From: CAIWHR01 sp963830485
GTDB taxonomy: Bacteria > Pseudomonadota > Gammaproteobacteria > Burkholderiales > Casimicrobiaceae
Assembly: GCA_963830485.1 (NCBI GenBank)
Contig: CAWHNE010000029.1
Location: forward strand, 434,001-498,000
Length of the DNA: 64,000 nucleotides
Reading direction: 5' to 3'
In this document: in pieces, positions 29,671-37,985 of the stretch
Layout of the letters: the number at the start of each line of letters is the position of its first letter
Position numbering within the stretch: position 1 is the stretch's first letter
The notes under the pieces: model-generated
The model's input: the letters and a program-made list of their open reading frames with translations, nothing else
Database searches by the model: none
What the model was told of the DNA's origin: nothing
Translations under genes and position numbers: made by a program

Positions 29671-30696
29671 CTAGCCGCTATCGGGCCTGAAGCATTCGAG
29701 CAGGTTCGCGGCGTCCGCGTCCGGCAGGTCCCAGCCATAGGGCTCGCCGAACCACGTCCTGTTCCGCTCGAGGTGCGCACGGTACGATTCTTCGTCGAAG
29801 TCCGGCACCTGCGTCTTCCACGCCGCGCAGCGGTTGCGGACGTGGCCGCGGATGCGCTCGACGCTGAACACGTGGCGTGACGGGTTGTACGCCTCGTTCA
29901 GGTGCTCGGTGACGTATGGCCGCATGATGTCCGGGTCGTCGCGCGCCGGATCGATCACGTACTGGTCGCCGTCCCGGCGCACGATCGGGGCGACCGTCGC
30001 GTCGCCGATACGGATCTCGTGAAACAGGTTGCGGTAGAACTTGAATCCCGCATAGTTGCCCGCGAGATCGCCGTTCGAGTACACGCCGGTCAGCGCGATG
30101 CCGTAGATTCCCTTTTCGGTCAGCACGCCGTAGGCGACGGCTCGCGCGATCGCCGCTTTCTCGTCGGCGCCGCCCGCGCGCGCGTCCTCGTACATGTTGA
30201 AGTACTCGTAGCCCTGCTGAAAGATGTGCCCAGGCTTGTCGGTGCCGACGTAGACGCCGTAGAGCCGGATCGTCGGACAGTTGGTCGTGATGTGGGCGAG
30301 CGGATAGGGCGAGAAGGCGCCGGAGTAGATCGTGTCGAAGTACGAGGGCGTGAAGCGGACGTTGCGCGTGCCGTAGTTGCCGTAGCGAAGCACGCGCTCC
30401 ATCGTCGCCTCCGGCGCGCCGACGCCGGTGTCCTCGTAGATGCGTGTCGCGAGCAGCCGCTCGTCGCCAGGCTCGAGCCCCGCTTGCGGATTGCGCAATC
30501 GCCGCTCGGCGAGGCTCGCGTTGAGCTGCGCGACGGCCTCGTGGAGCGCGGCGACGACGATTGCGCCCATCTCGCGGCCGAGATCGTCCAGTGGCTTCGG
30601 CGGCAGCGTGAACTGGTCGGTCTCGGTGGCACGCGCTGCCGCCGGCACGAGCGCGATGCCGAGCGCGACGATCCACGCGGCGCGGCGGACCCTCAT
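29671..30696 (-). CDS. secreted protein of unknown function
   Basis: 341 residues with a Sec signal (RRAAWIVALGIALVPAAARA). Mature sequence shows TDQFTLPPKPLDDLGREMGA, then RYGNYGTRNVRFTPSYFDTIYSG, VYVGTDKPGHIFQQGYEYF and ITTNCPTIRLYG, a GVLTEKGIYGIALTGVYSNGDLAGNYAGFKFYRNL block, and a C-terminal charged region (DFDEESYRAHLERNRTWFGE). The pattern is of a conserved exported protein, but I cannot name the family. Its ATG overlaps the GST stop (ATGA at 30693-30696), so the two are co-translated. Confidence 0.75.
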   Translation of the reverse strand: MRVRRAAWIVALGIALVPAAARATETDQFTLPPKPLDDLGREMGAIVVAALHEAVAQLNASLAERRLRNPQAGLEPGDERLLATRIYEDTGVGAPEATMERVLRYGNYGTRNVRFTPSYFDTIYSGAFSPYPLAHITTNCPTIRLYGVYVGTDKPGHIFQQGYEYFNMYEDARAGGADEKAAIARAVAYGVLTEKGIYGIALTGVYSNGDLAGNYAGFKFYRNLFHEIRIGDATVAPIVRRDGDQYVIDPARDDPDIMRPYVTEHLNEAYNPSRHVFSVERIRGHVRNRCAAWKTQVPDFDEESYRAHLERNRTWFGEPYGWDLPDADAANLLECFRPDSG

Positions 30697-31322
30697 GCGC
30701 CCACCTTCGGGCCCGCGAGTGCCATCGCCGTCCGGTACGCGGGGCGTGCCTCGATGCGCGCGAGGTACGCGAGGATGTTCGCGTACGGCGCGAGATCGTA
30801 CTCGAGAAAATGCCGCATCGTCGTGAACGCGAACGTCATCATCACATCGGCCGCGGTGAACTCCGAGCCCGCGAACCACGGCGTCGCGCCGAGCTCCGCG
30901 TCGACGAAGGAGAGCATTTGCTGCATCCGCGCGAGTACACGCGTGCCGGCGGGACTCGTGCGGCCGTCCGGCATCCGGGAGAGCACGAGCGCGACGATCA
31001 TGAGCGTCATGAGGCTGCCCTCGGCGAAGTGCAGCCAGTAGAGATAGCGCGCGTAGCCCGGCGCCGACGGGGGCACCGCGAGCCGGCCGCCGGCGTGCCG
31101 GTTGACGAGGTACTCGACGATCGCGCCCGATTCCGCGAGCACCGTGTCGCCGTCGCGGATGATCGGCGCCTTGCCGAGCGGATGAATCGCCTTCAGCGCA
31201 TCCGGCGCCGCGCCGTTCGCCTGGCGCCGCCAAGGCTCGATCCGGTACTCGAGGCCGAGTTCTTCCATCAGCCACACGATGCGCTCGGAGCGTGACGTGT
31301 CGAGGTGATGGATGGTGATCAT
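30693..31322 (-). CDS. glutathione S-transferase family protein
   Basis: 209 residues. N-terminal thioredoxin-like domain with MITIHHLDTSRSERIVWLMEEL (the Ser in TSRS is the likely thiol-activating residue), GKAPIIRDGDTVLAESGAIVEYL (cis-Pro and glutathione-binding ES), then an all-helical C-domain with FAGSEFTAADVMM. Catalyses glutathione conjugation or related chemistry. Overlaps the downstream secreted protein gene. Confidence 0.92.
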   Translation of the reverse strand: MITIHHLDTSRSERIVWLMEELGLEYRIEPWRRQANGAAPDALKAIHPLGKAPIIRDGDTVLAESGAIVEYLVNRHAGGRLAVPPSAPGYARYLYWLHFAEGSLMTLMIVALVLSRMPDGRTSPAGTRVLARMQQMLSFVDAELGATPWFAGSEFTAADVMMTFAFTTMRHFLEYDLAPYANILAYLARIEARPAYRTAMALAGPKVGA

Positions 31323-31384
31323 GTCGTTCCGGAGGCCGAGATCACGGGAAATTTCGCATTTTACGTCCTTCTGCGGCGTTCCCT

Positions 31385-31390
31385 TATACT
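31385..31390 (+). promoter_or_regulatory. candidate -10 box for the cyclase-FHA gene
   Basis: tatact at 31385-31390, about 30 bases before ATG 31421, in an AT-richer divergent spacer between the GST and cyclase genes. A ttacgt about 18 bases upstream could serve as a poor -35. Assignment is by eye. Confidence 0.35.
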
Positions 31391-31420
31391 GTCCGCTCCG
31401 TTGGTCTCCCTCCGCCGCCG

Positions 31421-32315
31421 ATGAGTTCCGCCGGGCAAGCGATGGCCGTGCTGTTCGCCGATGTCTCGGGGAGCACGCGCCTCTACGAGCAGGTGGGCGA
31501 TGCGAAGGCGCTCGCGACAATCGTCGCGTGCCTCGCGCTCGTGCAGGAGGCCTCGGCGGGCCACGGCGGGCGCCTCGTGAAGACGATCGGCGACGAGGCG
31601 ATGGTCGTGTTTCCCGGCGCCGATCAGGCGGTGACCGCCGCCGGCGAGATCCAGCTTCGGATGAGCGAGCTCGCGCGCGAGCTCAACTTGAGGATCGCGC
31701 TGCGCGTCGGCCTCCACTGCGGCGAGGCGATCGAGTCGCAGAACGACGTCTACGGCGACTGCGTGAACGTCGCCGCGCGCATGGTTTCGCTGGCGAAGGG
31801 TGGGCAGGTGATCCTGACCGCGGCGACCGCCGACGCGCTGTCGCCGGAGCTGCGCGGCAAGGTGCGCGAGGTCGACGTCCTGACCGTCAAGGGCAAGGAG
31901 AAGGACATCGTGATCATGGAGCTCGTTTGGCAGGACTCGTCCGAGCTCACGACGCTTACGACGCGCCCGAAGCTGCGCCCGGCGCGCCTCGAGCTCGTGC
32001 ACGGCACGCGCGCGATCGAGCTCGGCCTCGCCGTCATGGCGGTGGCGATCGGCCGCGATGCGCAGAACGACGTCGTGATCGCCGACCGGCTCGCCTCGCG
32101 GCATGCACGCGCGGATCGAGCGCCGGCGCGACAAGTTCGTGCTGGTCGACCAGAGCTCGAACGGGACCTTCGTGACGGTCGACGGCGAGGGCGAGATCCA
32201 GCTCCGCCGCGAGGAGCTGATGCTGCGCGGGCGCGGCCACATCAGCTTCGGCCACCCGTACGCCGCCGACCCTTCCGAGATTCTGCGCTACGCCTTCATC
32301 GCGGGCGACGGGTAG
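31421..32315 (+). CDS. class III cyclase-FHA domain protein, one frame break
   Basis: About 297 residues once an extra G at 32100-32101 is removed. Residues ~8-185 are a class III cyclase: LFADVSGSTRLYE and KTIGDEAMVVF supply the two metal Asp, VYGDCVNVAARMVSLAKGG the substrate and transition-state residues. After a linker, the C-terminal FHA domain reads LAVMAVAIGRDAQNDVVIADRLASR in the first frame and MHARIERRRDKFVLVDQSSN then GTFV in the next, the SR.HA..IER and NGTFV motifs being the phosphothreonine-binding loops. Combining cyclase and phosphothreonine recognition next to a Ser/Thr kinase gene suggests a shared pathway. Confidence 0.88.
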
Positions 32316-32343
32316 CTGCACAGGCGCGATCACGAAACTTGCC

Positions 32344-32414
32344 GTCGTTCCCGCGAAGCGGAAACCCAGCGTCCTTCGGCGAACGTCACTGGGCCCCGCC
32401 TGCGCGGGGATGAC
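32344..32414. repeat. degenerate REP-like palindromic element
   Basis: Between the convergent cyclase-FHA and kinase genes. The left arm (gtcgttcccgcgaagcgg, then aaacccag) and right arm (ctgggccccgcctgcgcg, then gggatgac) are mostly complementary, about 20 of 26 positions. The gtc.ttcccgcg...cgggaatgac pattern is the shape of dispersed palindromic intergenic repeats common in betaproteobacteria. May serve as a bidirectional terminator. Confidence 0.6.
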
Positions 32415-32425
32415 AGCAGGCCGGT

Positions 32426-34799
32426 TCAGGTCGTCAGCTTCTTGAACGTGCCCGGATCCTTGATCACGCTCTTCTGGCGCTCGGGCGGCGCGCCGTAGAG
32501 GCCGGCCGGCGGATTCGTCTCGAGCCGTGACAGAACGGCAGCGGCGGCGCACGCCTTGTCGAACGCGACGGCTACGTTGTCGCCGTTGACTGCGCCGAGC
32601 GCGAAGCACGGCTGGCCGAGCTTGGCGTTGAGCGGCCTCAGGATCGCGGCGGCGACGAGATCGCCCGCGGCGTCCGTGCCTGCGAGCTGGACGTCGTAGA
32701 CACGCGGCTTCGCGGCGGGGCGCGCGGACGCGGCGATGACCTGCGGCAGCCCGAGGAACTCGCGGCCGACCGCGTCCTCGGTCGCCGCGTCGGGCAAGCC
32801 GTCGATGGCGAGCGCGATCTTCTGGCTCGACACGCTCGCGTGCTGCAGGAAGAAGTCGCGCGAGAACTCGTCGGCGATCTTCGCGCCGATCGCCTTCAGC
32901 GCCTCCTCCTCGCTGTTCCAGCTGCCGACGCTCGTCGGCAGCGCCGTGTTGAAGTAGATCTCCTCGCCGGTCGCGAGGTCGACGCACTTCACCGTCCACG
33001 ACGTCAGCGTGTACTTGGTCACCGGGAAGTCCGGAGGCCTCGAGCCGTGCGGAGAGCTTCTTCACCTTCGCCTCGCCGCGCACCGCGAAGTCCGCGCCGG
33101 CCTTGCCTTCGGGCGCGCCCTCTGCCCACGTGCGGAAGCCGAACGTCTTGATGCGCTCCTTCAGGATGTTCTCGGCGACCGGCGAAGTCTGCGGCGGCGC
33201 GTCGGGCTGGTCGGAATCGCGCACGGTCACCTGCACCGAGACTTTCGGGTCGCCGTTCGCGCGGATGATCTCGACCCGCTCGTCGCGCGTCATCTGGTTC
33301 AGCGACTTCTGCAGCGCCTTCACGTTGACGACCGCCTCGGTGGTGACGGCCATGAGCCCGTCCTTGCCCACGCGCGGCTCGCTTTCGCGCACGACCGTCT
33401 CGATGTACGCGCCGCTGTTCGACAGCAGCTTCGTCTTGAGCAGATCGTAGTGCTTCGCGAGCGACTTCGAGTCGAGGAGGAGCCCGAGCGCCTTCGCAAC
33501 GACCTGGCTCTTCGCGTCGGCGCGAGCGTCGTCCTGCTGCAGCGCCTTGTCGCCCTTGTAGCGGGGATCGGCGGGATCGACGAGGCCGACGGCCGAGATC
33601 GTGACCGTGCCGGGCGTGGCGACCGGCAGGGGCGCCGGCGCTTTGGCGGGCGCCGGAGGCGCGACCGGCGACGGCGGCGTCGCGGACGCGGGCGCCTGCG
33701 CGGTGTGCGTGATGTCGGGACCGAAGCGCTGCCAGGCGAACCATGCGCTGGCGCCGAGCGCGACCGCCACGGCCACGGCGACGATCGCGCCCGGCGGGAC
33801 GCGCGAAGGTGTAGGAGGCGGACCGGCGGAGGTCGTCGTCAGCGGGGGCGGAGGCACCGGCCGCGGCGGGATCGTCGCGGTGCGCGTCGCAGTCGCGGTC
33901 GCCTCGGGGGTCGCCATGACGGTCGCGTCGGTGCTGCCGGCGCGCACGCCCGGCAGCGTCACGCCGGCGCCGCCGCCGGCCGCCTGCGCCGCCGCTTCGA
34001 TCGCGTCGATGAATTCCTGCGCGGTCTGGTAGCGCTCGTCGGCGTGCTTCGCGAGCGCCTTGCGCACGACCGCGTCCATCACCGGCAGCACCTGCACGTT
34101 GAGCGACGACGGCGGCAGCGGGTCCTCCTTCAGCACCTTCTGCATCGTCGTCGTCGACGAGCCGGAAAACGGCCGTTCACCGGTCAGGAACTGGTAGAGG
34201 ATCACGCCCGCGGAAAAGAGATCGGAGCGCCCGTCAACGGGCAGCCCGAGGATCTGCTCGGGCGACATGTAGGACGGCGTTCCGAGCACGGTGCCGACCT
34301 GCGTGAGGTTCGACGCCTCGATGTGCGCGATGCCGAAGTCGCCGACTTTCACCGAGCCGTCGGTCAGGAGAAAGATGTTCGCGGGCTTCACGTCGCGGTG
34401 GATCACGCCCTGCTTGTGCGAATAGTCGAGCGCGCCCAGGATCTGCTTCATGATCCGCACGATGTCCGGAATGCGGAAGCGCTCGTTCGCCTCGAAGCAC
34501 GCCTTGAGCTCGCGCCCCTGGACGAACTCCATCGCGATGTACCAGATGCCGCCTTCCTCGCCGAAATCGTAGATCGACACGATGTTCGGGTGGTTGAGCC
34601 GGCCCGCCGCCTGCGCCTCGCGGCGGAAGCGGTTGATCATCTGCGCCGAATCCTCGTCGGTGAGCTGATCCCGGCGAATCGTCTTCAGCGCGACGACGCG
34701 CTTGATCATCGGATCGTATGCCTCGTAGACGACGCCCATCGCGCCGCGGCCGATCTCGCGCCGGATCTCGTACTTGCCGATGTGGTCGATTTCGGGCAT
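32426..34799 (-). CDS. transmembrane Ser/Thr protein kinase with FlgT-like extracytoplasmic domain, one frame break
   Basis: About 790 residues after correcting one base at 33021-33035. Residues ~8-270: PknB-type kinase, with Gly loop IGRGAMGVVYEAYD, Lys in VVALKTI, catalytic loop GVIHRDVKPANIFL, DFG in KVGDFGIAHI and APE-like YMSPEQILG. A Pro/Thr linker precedes a membrane span at ~345-365 (PPGAIVAVAVAVALGASAWFAW). The outer part (TVTISAVGLVDPADPRYKG, ARADAKSQVVAKALG) has the periodicity of FlgT/LPP20-type periplasmic domains and continues in the next frame as VTKYTLTSWTVKCVDLATGEE to KDPGTFKKLTT. Gene order kinase-CsgG-like-unknown suggests it senses envelope lipoproteins. Confidence 0.88.
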
Positions 34800-34822
34800 G
34801 CGTGACTCCCTGCCTCAAGACG

Positions 34823-34849
34823 GCGACGCCGGCGGCAGGCCGGCGTCGC
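34823..34849 (-). promoter_or_regulatory. stem-loop in the leader of the kinase gene
   Basis: Arms gcgacgccgg (34823-34832) and ccggcgtcgc (34840-34849) pair perfectly around a 7-base loop. It lies between the CsgG-like stop (34873) and kinase start (34799) on the minus strand, so it could attenuate read-through from the upstream gene; there is no T-run. Confidence 0.45.
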
Positions 34850-34872
34850 TTGGCGTGCGGTCAGCCGGCCGG

Positions 34873-35709
34873 CTACTTGTATTTCTGGTCGATTTCCCAC
34901 ACGTTCTTCTGAACGAGCCGCTGCACCATCGTGTCGAGCGACACGCCGCCCTGCTGCGCCTGGTTGACGCCGAGGAAGCCCGACGATTTCGCGCCGATCT
35001 CCATCTTCTCCTCGGTATAGCCCGTCGCGACCTGCTCGGTGGTCTCGGCGTTGATGATCTTGTAGCGCATGCCGATGACCCAGACGCTCGTCGCTTCCTC
35101 CGAGTGGGCCGAGCCTACGGCCGTGCCGCCGACGGCGCCCGCCTGCGCGCCGCCGCGCGACCCCGAGAACGCGCCCAGCAGGCCGGCCATCTGACCGAGC
35201 GTGCGACCGTCGAAGCCGGACTGCGCGGAGGCGACCTGCTCGGTCTTGAGGATGTCGAACTTGACCACGTATTTCGTCGCCTTGAGCTTGCCCATCTTCA
35301 GGAACTTGCGCGCCTGGTCGGGATCACCGAGGTTGTAGGCGAGCTCGAACTCCTTGAGCAACGGCCCCAGGTTCGAGCGCTCGAGCACCGTAAAGTTGGC
35401 GCTGGAGAGCTCGATCTCGCCGAAGTCCGCGATGTTGTTCGCGGTGAACTTCTGCAGGAACGTCGCATTGTTGCTCTTGATCTCGCCGGGAATCACCACC
35501 AGCGCCGGGCCCTTGCGGCTGGCGTTGGTGTAGGTCACCGGCTGGTAGATCGTCTGGTCCGCGGCGGCGTTGGCCTTTTGCGATGTTTCGCCGCCCGCCG
35601 TCGGCGAAGGGTTGCCCCAGGTCGGCTGCGCCGAAGCGGCGGTGGCGGCCGCGAGAAGGGCGGTCCCGAGCAGGATCTGCAGGGTGACGAGGCGTGCGCG
35701 TTGGCTCAT
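34873..35709 (-). CDS. CsgG/curli-assembly-like periplasmic protein
   Basis: 278 residues with signal peptide (LVTLQILLGTALLAAATAASAQ). The CsgG-like core is seen as ALVVIPGEIKSNN, FGEIELSSANFTVLERSNLGPLLKE (the CsgG/TolB-type lethal strand-helix pattern with VLER.nL..ll.E), KATKYVVKFDILKTEQV and a Gly/Ala/Ser loop, then VWVIGMRYKIINAETTEQVATGYTEEKM. Lacks a lipobox Cys, so it may be soluble periplasmic. Located just upstream of the kinase in the same direction. Confidence 0.85.
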   Translation of the reverse strand: MSQRARLVTLQILLGTALLAAATAASAQPTWGNPSPTAGGETSQKANAAADQTIYQPVTYTNASRKGPALVVIPGEIKSNNATFLQKFTANNIADFGEIELSSANFTVLERSNLGPLLKEFELAYNLGDPDQARKFLKMGKLKATKYVVKFDILKTEQVASAQSGFDGRTLGQMAGLLGAFSGSRGGAQAGAVGGTAVGSAHSEEATSVWVIGMRYKIINAETTEQVATGYTEEKMEIGAKSSGFLGVNQAQQGGVSLDTMVQRLVQKNVWEIDQKYK

Positions 35710-35754
35710 GGCAGGGTCCTCCGAGTGCGTCGTCGATACGAACGCGTGATGGAA

Positions 35755-36441
35755 CTAGTTCTGCTTTCGGGGTGCAGCGCCCGCAATGCGGCAGTAATCC
35801 GAATACAGCGTGGCGACCACCTCGTCCGCCTGCTCGTTGACGAGGGTGAGCGCCATCCGCGAGACGTCGGCGCCGGCGTACGATCCGGAATGCGCATCGG
35901 CCTCCGAGATGATCCGGCCGCCCCCGGTCAGCGTGAAATGCATGTTCACCATGACCTGGTTCACGTTCATCATCGGGTTGCGCGTCGCGTCGGCCGTGAT
36001 CAGCCCCTTGAGGGCGAAGCTCGCGCCGAGCCGCTTGGCCGCGGAGAGCATCGCGTCCTGGTCGTTCTTGAAGTATGCGTCGATCTCGGCCTGCGCGATC
36101 TGGCGGCGGATCTCCTCGGGTGTGTACGTGCGGAGCCCCACGCTGCGGAGTCGGTTGTTGATCGCGTCGAACAGCGGACCGTAGTTCTGCTGCTCGGCGG
36201 CGATGATGCCGTTCGACCGCCGCTCGCCGATCAGGACCACGATCTTCTTATCCTTGATCGAGGCGCGGCAGGGCGTGGAGAGCTGCGCCGCGATGCGGTT
36301 CTGTCGCGCCTCCTGCTCCTGCCGCTCCGAATCGTCCTGCTGCGAGAACTTGAAGCCCGGCTGCTGGGCGAGCGCGGGTCCGGACGCCAGCAGTGCGGCG
36401 AGCACGAGCGCGCAGGCGCGGGAATGGGACCGGGCGGGCAT
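35755..36441 (-). CDS. periplasmic protein of unknown function (LpoB/CsgG-like neighbour)
   Basis: 228 residues from ATG 36441, chosen because the Sec signal (RSHSRACALVLAALLASGPALAQ) starts there; a TTG at 36468 would add nine residues. The mature part has CRASIKDKKIVVLIGERRSN, FDAINNRLRSVGLRTYTPEE, AAKRLGASFALKGLITADATRNPMMNVNQVMVNMHFTLTGGG and a VVATLYSDYC end. The NRL...G..T..E and GASFALKG.I pattern resembles LpoB/CsgG-related envelope proteins, but I cannot assign a family firmly. 45 bases upstream of the CsgG-like gene. Confidence 0.7.
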   Translation of the reverse strand: MPARSHSRACALVLAALLASGPALAQQPGFKFSQQDDSERQEQEARQNRIAAQLSTPCRASIKDKKIVVLIGERRSNGIIAAEQQNYGPLFDAINNRLRSVGLRTYTPEEIRRQIAQAEIDAYFKNDQDAMLSAAKRLGASFALKGLITADATRNPMMNVNQVMVNMHFTLTGGGRIISEADAHSGSYAGADVSRMALTLVNEQADEVVATLYSDYCRIAGAAPRKQN

Positions 36442-36673
36442 CGCGGCGGGGGCGTGTAAATGTTGCAAAATGCGAGGTTAGCCGATCGGGGGCCGGAAAT
36501 CCATATGGAATATTCGGCATTCGCCGTTATTCCGTCGGCCGGCGTGGGGCACGGGTTGTGGCCGACAGGTGGGGGCGCCACACAACATGCACCGGCGCCG
36601 CGCGCGTCAACGCGGTGAACTCGCTCTGCGTTAGTGGGTCACATCGGCTGTGTAACGCACCGGGAGGCGAAAA

Positions 36674-37486
36674 ATGAGTGCAAATGTTGCAAGATCGTTC
36701 GCGGCGGCGCTGGGCGTCGCTTCCGCAATGTTCGCGGCGCAGGCCGCGGCGCAGTTGACGCTCTACGAAGGTGAAGGATTCCGCGGCCACTCGTTCACGG
36801 CGAACGGGCCGATCTCCAATCTCGACGGATCGGGGTTCAACGATCGCGCGTCGTCGGCCATCGTCGACCGCGGGCGGTGGGAACTCTGCGAGCACGCGGA
36901 TTTCGGCGGCCGTTGCATCGTGCTGGAGAAGGGGCAGTATCCATCGCTCGCGTACGCGGGGTTCAACAACCAGGTCTCGTCGATGCGACGCGTCAGCGGT
37001 CGACCGAACACGGGTTACGCCCCGCCGCCGCCGCCTCCGCCGCAACCGTATCCGTACTATCAGCGCTACGGGGAGACGCTCTATCAAGCCGATGTCGTCG
37101 CCGTCCGAGCGGTCGTCGGTCCGCCTGAGCAACGCTGCTGGGTCGAGCAGCAGCAGGTCCAGTCGGGCGGCGGGCCCAACGTCGGCGGCGCCATTATCGG
37201 CGGCATTCTGGGCGGCGTGCTCGGCCACCAGATCGGCAGCGGGCGCGGCAATGACGTGGCCACTGCCGTCGGCGCCGTCGCGGGTGCGGCCGTCGGGTCG
37301 AACGTGAACCGCGGGAGCCCGCAGACCTACACGCAGAATGTCCAGCGCTGCGAGGCCGTTCCTTCGGCACAGCCGGCGTACTGGGACGTGACCTACGTGT
37401 TCCGCGGCAACACGCACCGCGCCCAGCTCGCATTCGCCCCGGGCTCGACCATCACGGTCAACGGACGCGGGGAGCCGCGCGTGTAG
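36674..37486 (+). CDS. beta/gamma-crystallin-like protein with glycine-zipper segment
   Basis: 270 residues. Signal peptide (ARSFAAALGVASAMFAAQAAA), then a beta/gamma-crystallin domain (LTLYEGEGFRGHSFTANGP, WELCEHADFGGRCIVLEKGQYP, NNQVSSMRRV), a Pro-rich linker, and a 17 kDa-antigen/2TM glycine zipper (GGAIIGGILGGVLGHQIG, AVGAVAGAAVGSNV). The C-terminus has two Cys. The crystallin fold binds Ca2+ in many members; the zipper suggests outer-membrane association. ATG 36674 follows ggagg. Confidence 0.88.
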   Translation: MSANVARSFAAALGVASAMFAAQAAAQLTLYEGEGFRGHSFTANGPISNLDGSGFNDRASSAIVDRGRWELCEHADFGGRCIVLEKGQYPSLAYAGFNNQVSSMRRVSGRPNTGYAPPPPPPPQPYPYYQRYGETLYQADVVAVRAVVGPPEQRCWVEQQQVQSGGGPNVGGAIIGGILGGVLGHQIGSGRGNDVATAVGAVAGAAVGSNVNRGSPQTYTQNVQRCEAVPSAQPAYWDVTYVFRGNTHRAQLAFAPGSTITVNGRGEPRV

Positions 37487-37509
37487 CGGGCATCGCCGTT
37501 TCGCCTTGC

Positions 37510-37536
37510 TTCGGCCGCGGTTCCGCCGCGGCCGAA
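37510..37536. terminator. hairpin after the crystallin gene
   Basis: Arms ttcggccgcgg (37510-37520) and ccgcggccgaa (37526-37536), 5-base loop, between the convergent crystallin and VOC genes. GC-rich and without a clear T-run. Confidence 0.6.
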
Positions 37537-37542
37537 CGCACG

Positions 37543-37956
37543 TCACGCGCCGGAGATCACCATCCACCCGACGCCGAAGCGGTCGGCAACCATCCCGAAC
37601 TTCGACGCGAAGAACGTCTTGCCGATCGGCATCTGCACCTTGCCGCCGTCGGCGAGCGCGGCGAACAGGCGGTCCGCTTCGGCGTCGCTCGCCGCCGTCA
37701 CCGACAGCGACAATCCCTCGAAGCTGAGCTGGCCGCTGCAGCGTCCGTCGGACGCCATCACCGTCGTGTCGCCGATCTTGAAGCTCGAGTGCATCACCTT
37801 GTTCTCGCAGCCCGGAGGAAACGTACCGGGCGGCATCGGCTCGGGGCTGTCCTTGTAGCGCATGATCTCGACGTCCTTCGCGCCGAGCGCGCGCTGGTAG
37901 AACTGCAGGGCCTCGTCGCAGCGGCCATTGAAGAAGAAGTAGGGCTCGACACGCAT
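37543..37956 (-). CDS. VOC/PhnB-like protein
   Basis: 137 residues of the PhnB/3-demethylubiquinone methyltransferase-like VOC group: MRVEPYFFFNGRCDEALQFYQRALGA, EIMRYKDSPEPMPPG, KVMHSSFKIGDTTVMASDG, and a C-terminal FFASKFGMVADRFGVGWMVIS. Likely a small-molecule binding or metalloenzyme fold; catalytic role unknown. ATG 37956 has gaaggag just upstream. Confidence 0.9.
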   Translation of the reverse strand: MRVEPYFFFNGRCDEALQFYQRALGAKDVEIMRYKDSPEPMPPGTFPPGCENKVMHSSFKIGDTTVMASDGRCSGQLSFEGLSLSVTAASDAEADRLFAALADGGKVQMPIGKTFFASKFGMVADRFGVGWMVISGA

Positions 37957-37985
37957 GGCGTCTCCTTCTCGCGTCAATTGAAACG

